DNA from: Pseudofabraea citricarpa
Lineage: Eukaryota > Ascomycota > Leotiomycetes > Helotiales > Dermateaceae
Length of the DNA: 64,000 nucleotides
Reading direction: 5' to 3'
NCBI GenBank assembly: GCA_029641185.1
Contig: JAPWGK010000023.1
Span: forward strand, 310,001-374,000
Of the stretch, positions 58,087-64,000 are shown piece by piece. A program made the translations under genes and the position numbers. Under the pieces are notes generated by a model. The model searched no databases and was not told the origin of the DNA. It worked only from the letters and a program-made list of their open reading frames with translations. The first letter of the stretch is position 1; each line of letters starts with the position of its first letter.

Positions 58087-60911
58087 TCTGCTATTCGAAT
58101 CTGAAGCCAGATTGTAGCAAATGGAAGTGGCAGTAGATGCGAGCTTCTGCGATTGGAGATTGGAGCTTGGAGATTTAAACTGCGCGGTAGAAAGCTGAGG
58201 GTCTTGGTAGTTGGCTGAGAGAGTTGTGGAAGGGCTAATCTGATGAATGGGATCTGTGCTGGCGCCTTTCGCTTCTAGCAAGGAAGATCGGAAAATCAGA
58301 TGTGCCAAGTGGGATCAGATGAAGTGCTTTAAAGAAGCCGTGGCTTCTAGAAGGAAGCTTGGAGCGCCTGAGCTGTACTCAGTGTAATGTTCAGAAGATG
58401 CAGGTATTGGATTCTGGCTTGAGAAATGGTTCTGGCGGGACTGGTTTGTCTCCCCCTGGCCGTCAGGCAGTCAGGAAGTCTGGTACGAACGTATGGCAAC
58501 TAGCCGTCGTGCAGAAGCACTCTTCTCTCCCCTGCACAGAGTCAGATGTTCCGGGACCGAAGTTTCGGGTAAGTAAGAAGCCAATGTCTAGCGACTACTA
58601 CCCTGGCCTGGCCGTCAAGCTGGTGGTTGGAAGGAAGGGAAGAAAGAAGTTGAGGGAGGATGGATATACCAGAGTGAGTCTTTGTGTCAAATTGACAGAG
58701 TTGCAAAGAAAGGATTTCGAGCTGGTCTTTATGCATTTCAAGCTTATTGTAGCATTTCATGATGATCTACGAATTGGGCATGTTTAACGAGCAGAGAGAA
58801 GGAAGAGAGAGACAGAGCCCAGACTGCTTTCGGCCAACCACCTGATTGAGATGCGCGCGTAGTCCGGACTTCCAGAAGCGCGTCTAAACGACTCAGACAT
58901 CCGGATTGGATTTTCCTTGTTCTGCTCTCTTGTCTGCTTGACATGGGTAGCCTGCGTGTGTTGTTCTTCCTTGTCTCTGGCTCTCTCTATCATCTGTTTC
59001 CCTAATGGTCAAAGCAACTACTGAGGTGGCAAGCCTGGCTTGTGGGCTTGTAGGCTTGTAGGCTTGTGGGTTGTCGAGGCTACCTACGGCCCCTCCAGAT
59101 GCTCCAGAGCCAAACGAAACCCCCCATCTTCCCGGAGGCGAACCATGGTATGGGGATGCTACGAACTCCACCTCCACCTGTTCATGCAAGAGCACAGTTC
59201 GCAGGAAAAACAACCAGCCTAGTCAAGGGTTCTGGTCGCAGCCGCAGTCGGACGACCCACATGTCTTGTGTCACCACAGCATCTTTGGATTCCTGGGTGG
59301 GAAAGAAAAAGAGCAGTGGCTGGATTTATGTCTCTGATTGAATCTCGCTAAATGTTGAGATGGATGCTGTCGGGCATCTAGAAGCCAATACCCATGACAT
59401 GCGCCATGTACCTACCTATGTACCTGTAGGTACTTCTGTCCGTCTGCATGGCATAAATCACCGTCGCCGTCACCGTTATCGTCAGACACATCAACCGGCC
59501 GCCATACCTACTCAGGTACCCATCGAATTTCTCGCGGCCAAATGCATAGCACATGGCCTCTAGCGACGCGACAGCTGCGAACTGCTCGCGGGAACCTGCA
59601 TTAGCGCATCGCAGTGCAGTGCAGTACCGCGACGCCTCTTCTGCGTCTGCCCATTATGGCTGGCGGCTATGACTGTTTGGTAGTCAGATAAACAACATGG
59701 TTGCCTTTTAGACTTCTCTCTCACCTCTTTGAATCGTGAAACAGAAGGACTTCACACAACACTCACTCCTTTCCCTATGTCCTTTTCTTCTCTCTTTTCC
59801 TTTCTTTTCTTTACTTTTCTTTTATTTTCTAGGAACAAAACAGAACAGCACAGAACAGAACAGAACAGAACAGAACAAGACACCGCATTGGCTAGCCAGC
59901 GACTTTTTCTTATTCCGTACCTAGCTGCGTATGGGTTTGGGTATGTCTTGCTTCTTTTTTCTTTCTGCTCCTCCCCTAGTGCTGTCTTGCTTCGCTACAC
60001 ATCCCACGTCCCACCTCCACCTCCACCTCCACAAACCACAACGCTCGCGGCTAGGTTTTCCAACGGGCACCAAAAATCTGAACGGTCGCGCTTGCGCTTG
60101 CGTCTGCGTCTGCGTCTGCGTCAATCAATCAACCAAGCAAGCAAGCAAGCAATCGATAAGCGTGGCTGGCGGGTGGGTTGGGTGGAGTGGAATGGGTAGA
60201 GCTCTGGAATGCACAGTAAGACGCGGTTACTGGTTGCGGCTGCGGCTGCGGCTACGGTTGCGAAGGTGATTGTGGTTGTGGTTGTGGTTGTAGGCAAACA
60301 AACAAGCTTGGTTCTGCAGTACTGGTATAATAGATATTGGTACTGGTATTGGTGTTGATCATGTAGCCAGCCAAATTCATAGACACCAACTTGCAGTCTC
60401 CTTCACTTACCCAGGTACGCACATCAGGTTCATCGCTTTACCGCTTCACAGCTGTTTTCTGTACAAGTACAATTGATTCTTCCTCCTTGAGGGTTGCTAC
60501 TATACTATTTCTCTACACTTGATGGGCGTGGTGTGAGGCGTGCGGCGTGCGCCCACGGATCTCTATGTCATCTAGCCCAGCCGCTTGTTTATTCCCCATC
60601 TAAGTCGAGTTAATCCATCACTTCGACCACCCTATCCGTCTAACCATGCCTTCATTTTCATTATACCCAAACACTCTGCAGTTTCCCATCCCCGCTCCCA
60701 CTCCCACTCCCAAGCTCCTTTTCCATACATCAGGTTTTAGTACTCTATCAAAGAGATCCTAGAAAAGATCTTAGAAATCCACCACACACCGCCTTGCGTA
60801 TTGCAGTCGTCCGGAATAGGAAGAGTTCTTTCTTTGTGGGAAGCCAGCATGCGGGCACGTTCATCCGGAAGATACCCGACGCTTGCTAATTAGCTCCGTG
60901 GGCAACCACTC
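58087..60911. other. Long gene-free region with several simple repeats
   Basis: 2.8 kb without a supported gene: the HMG promoter or leader and the 3' flank of the PHD gene. Repeats include AGAAC units (about 59836-59878), CTCCAC units (about 60010-60030), GCGTCT/CTTGCG units (about 60090-60123), AAGC units near 60137, and GGCTGC and GGTTGT units (60230-60292). Short frames are readings of these. Confidence 0.55.
59836..59878. repeat. AGAAC pentamer tandem repeat
   Basis: About eight near-exact ACAGA/AGAAC units with one variant (AGCAC) in non-coding sequence. Confidence 0.85.
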
Positions 60912-63699
60912 TCATTGGCCAAAGCTGTGAAAGCTACGATCTGGTTCAGAGTGCTTCACGGGTGGGGTGAGAATTTGTGGTTGTGGCGATGGGGACAAAG
61001 AAGCGACAGGTGGTAAGACTGAGGGTACTGAGGGTGTTACTGGACCAAGATTGCCAAAGCTGCCGTTAGCAGTGCTCGGTCGAGGTGTAGGAGGACTATG
61101 TTTTGTTGGAGAAAGGCCAGTTGAAGCAGGCGGTAAGGCTGATGCATGGCCAGGGTCTTGGTCGGCTAGTGTCGGGTGTGTACTCATGATAGGTGAAGAC
61201 ATTGGCTGAGCACCAGGCGTAAAGTTTGGCGCTGGGCTGCCATTGATAGAGAGGGGCATAGCGGGTTTGTTCATGGGTGTTAATACAGGAGCTCCAGCTA
61301 GGGGCGATGACATGTTGATAGAGCTGCGGCGGTGATCATTGGAAAATGAGCGGTTGCCGTTAAATGGCTGTGGGGTTGGTGGAACAGCATGATTGCTGCC
61401 AGAAGAACTAGGTCGGTGTGCTTGCATAGGAGCATGGCTTAGATTATGTGGAGGTAAATTTTCTGAATGCGCTTTGTGGCCATTAGGCTGTATAGGGGCC
61501 GAGCTAGGTGCACTAAAAGTGTGTAAGGGAGGTGCCCGCATAGGACTTCCATTGCCCTTTGAATATGCTGGCGATGGCGCCTTGTATGCAGTATTGAGGG
61601 CCTGAGGTGGGCTGCCATTAATCGAAGAGTAAGCATGGGTTTGCGGTGGTGGAGGTAGAACGTAGGGACTATGTGGCTGCGGTGAAGACTGAGACTGTGG
61701 GTTTGAAGAGGCTTGCGGTGCTGATGCTGGAGCTCCATTCAAGGCTGATGTACCATTTGAGCTTCCTAAATTGTAAGGCCGAGACTGAGGGGAGGCACCC
61801 GAGACATTGTATCCAAGATTGGGACGAAATATGCCTGTGGGTGGTCCTTGCTGCTTCTGAGGTGAGGGCGGTGGGTTTGAGCTTCCATTGGAAGTTACAT
61901 TATTAGCCGTTGCGACTGCAAAGGTTTGCTTCGGAGGTAAAGGAGAAGAAGATGAGCCAGGTCTTTGTATCTTAATCTTGATAGGAGGCTGTGTCTTTGC
62001 TCTCTCGGCATCCTCAGCTCTCCGCTTGCAGGTCTGGCAGATAAAATGAAAGTCATCTCGTTCAGCTGCCGCCTGGGTGACACCGACACATTTACTATGT
62101 TGCCATATGTTACACTTATCACACGCAATACTATGCGTGCCATCGTCGATCTTGCCGTATGCACCACAGATGCAGTCGAATATCCAGTCGTCATCTTCTT
62201 CCTCGATTTCCTCAAGAGCTTTCTTCTTTCTCTCAATCTCTGCCTTGAGATGACGTTCTGACAGACGGCCTACGCCAGTCTCTATCTTCTTGCTATCTTC
62301 TGAAAGGTTCGCCAGTTCTTCCTCGTGAAGAATACGACGAGCCTCTCTCTCTTTCAGACGTTGTTCGCGAGTCATCATTCGTGATTCTCTCTCTTTCTCA
62401 AGCTTCGTCCACTTCTCCTGCTCCTTTTTCGCCATGGCTAGTTCTGCCTGCTTTTTGCGCTCTGCTTCCCTGGTCTCCTCTTCTTGGCGAATCTGTTCCT
62501 GTCTACCAGCAATTCTACTAGATCTCTTTGCCGTGGCGAGTTTTTCCAGGTTGAGTAGTTCACGCTCTTTCTGTGCTGCCTTTCGCTTCCGAGCCTCTTC
62601 TTGTTTCTCGAGAAGTGGAAGTACATCATCAGCAACTCGTTTGCGCAAAGCTTTCTCGTTTGGGTCCTTGCTCTTCTCAATTGTAGCAAGGAAGTTGGTG
62701 AAATCGTCCAAGGTTACGGCGATACATTCCCATTTCATACCGCCAAGTGTATCCTCAACATCAATCTTCTGTTCCTGGTCTTCAATAACTGAATCGTCCG
62801 CAACTTCAGTCTCACTCTCTACCGCTGTCGATACTCTTCTGCGTTTGCTAGCTCGGCGTCCTGCCTTTGCCTTCTTAGAACTCTTCTTAGGCTTGGCAGC
62901 GGGAGGTGGAGGAGGTGGGTCGGTTCTGCGATATAATCGATTGTCATCAAGCACAATATAAGTACGGTCTTCTGAATCCCAACCAAATGGCTCGATGCGC
63001 TGTATAAATGTTAGCTGTAGTCTCTGCGTGTAGCATTCTCTGTACATACCCAGATGGTCTGGTCGCTATCCCTTTGCTCTGGCATTAGGTTTCGAATACG
63101 GTCCGGATTGCCGAAGGTCCATTGCGAGAGTTGTTGTAAAACCCGAATCTATAACCACAGGTAAGAAGCAATTCAAATCGGCAAAGGCCATCTCAGGTAT
63201 AAACCAACCTTTGTGAATACGTCGAATGAAACAAACTTTGCAGGCTCCTCCTCGTCACCGAATGGGTTTCGCTCTGGCGCCTTAGCCACATATTGTCTTC
63301 GGGTATATTCATCAAATATCTCAGGTCTATAGGGAGTCAGTCAATGGATTGCAGACAGATAGTAACCAGATTCATACGTGAGACCCCTATGTGATGAAAC
63401 AAATTTTAAGAGCGCAAGGCCAATCTCTGGCAGAACTGTTGAGTGGCTCTTTAGGCATTCCATCTCCAGGTCCTAGAACAGCCAGGTCAGCGACAGAGAG
63501 GGGGGTTGCGATAAGGATGGATGCGGACCTCGATATCTAGATTCTCGTTGATCTTGACAGCGTTTCCAAAGGTAAAGATGTACTGCGCAAGGTTCGCGAA
63601 CTCCCACATGTTGCGTATGCGATCAATAAGGCTCGGTTCCTTGGATGGGGCTTCAACCGCCTCCATCTCCTGTCGTCCTCTCTTCCTGGAAGAGACCAT
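60912..63699 (-). CDS. PHD-finger chromatin protein with N-terminal DDT/WHIM-like region
   Basis: Five exons (introns 63528-63473, 63377-63327, 63208-63149, 63049-63000) give 856 residues. The N-terminal 190 residues (FANLAQYIFTFGNAV, LPEIGLALLKFVSSHRGL, RRQYVAKAPERNPFG, then RIEPFGWDSEDRTYIVLDDN) resemble the DDT/WHIM-type region of remodeller partners such as Rsf1. A Lys/Arg-rich segment follows, then a long Glu/Lys/Arg helix, probably coiled coil (about 285-430). A PHD finger follows (about 435-485: CICGAYG, CDKCNIWQHSKCVGV, FICQTC), complete for C4HC3. The remaining 370 residues are Pro/Ser/Asn-rich and disordered. It probably reads histone H3 tails in a remodelling complex; the partner is unknown. 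The first donor is GTCCGC, weak but with correct phase. Confidence 0.9.
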
Positions 63700-64000
63700 C
63701 TTGGTCGAAGTTGCACCCGTGCAGGTGGACAGGCGAGAACCACGGACGTGAAGGTTGCTGCTGTGGTTTCACGATCGCACAACTGAGAGGTGAGATTAGG
63801 ATACGCAGTGAGCAGTGATTCTATCTCAAGATAGCTTGTTGGTGGTTGTGGTGGTGAAGTACCGTACAGCCCTGGGTGCAAGAGGCAGGACGCGACATTA
63901 TTTCTAGGACCATTCACGCGATGGGTGATTGAATTGTTCCAAGGCATGGCGGGCGGCGTTACTATTATCCGAGGCGTCGTTGTGTTGTTCAGCCCAGTTG
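63700..64000. other. Upstream region of the PHD-finger gene
   Basis: Promoter or leader sequence up to the window edge. A minus-strand frame (63537-63947) overlaps the first exon in another frame and is not supported. Confidence 0.5.

Noticed and set aside
58087..58308. N-terminal extension of the HMG-box protein
   Set aside because: The open frame upstream of 58086 has no ATG; it begins at TTG.

Overview
The window is nuclear DNA of a filamentous ascomycete (Pezizomycotina). Most protein genes are split by 46-120 nt GT-AG introns, many with a CTAAC/ACTAAC branch sequence. The gene set includes a fungal highly reducing polyketide synthase, a Zn(II)2Cys6 regulator, MFS transporters and fungal-type chromatin and proteasome subunits. 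Protein style suggests Leotiomycetes, but that is a guess. No RNA gene, intact transposon or CRISPR locus was recognised. Gene models below were built by joining reading frames across introns and checking phase and conserved motifs; none has been aligned to a database.

Left end (1-12 kb): probable edge of a secondary-metabolism locus. It starts inside a highly reducing PKS gene whose ketosynthase lies outside the window. The visible part encodes AT, DH, a decayed methyltransferase, ER, KR and ACP. A P450 monooxygenase converges on it. About 2 kb further is a membrane protein of the fatty-acid-hydroxylase/sterol-desaturase superfamily that may or may not belong to the same cluster.

Middle (13-34 kb): a 920-residue alpha/beta hydrolase with a long disordered N-terminus, a membrane-anchored monothiol glutaredoxin, an eight-exon DHA1-type MFS drug/polyamine transporter, an unknown protein with an F-box-like start, the proteasome ubiquitin receptor Rpn13, a 230-residue unknown acidic protein, and a SNF5/SFH1 chromatin-remodelling subunit with a GATA-type zinc finger.

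34-37 kb: a gene-free stretch holding a striking degenerate minisatellite of about 20 units, each with a conserved core of about 18 bp and a variable pyrimidine-rich filler.

37-50 kb: a SulP-STAS-cyclic-nucleotide-binding-fold transporter (Vsb1/YGR125W type), a Zn2Cys6 regulator divergently paired with a monocarboxylate-type MFS transporter, and the divergent ribosomal protein genes RPL6 and RPL9, which share a 323 bp promoter.

51-64 kb: a single-pass (possibly two-pass) cell-surface protein with Cys-rich ectodomain, GINS subunit Psf1, an HMG-box transcription factor, and a PHD-finger chromatin protein. Between them are long gene-free stretches rich in short tandem repeats.

Three introns (in the PKS, SNF5 and HMG genes) have lengths divisible by three and no stop codon, so they masquerade as coding sequence in plain ORF calls.
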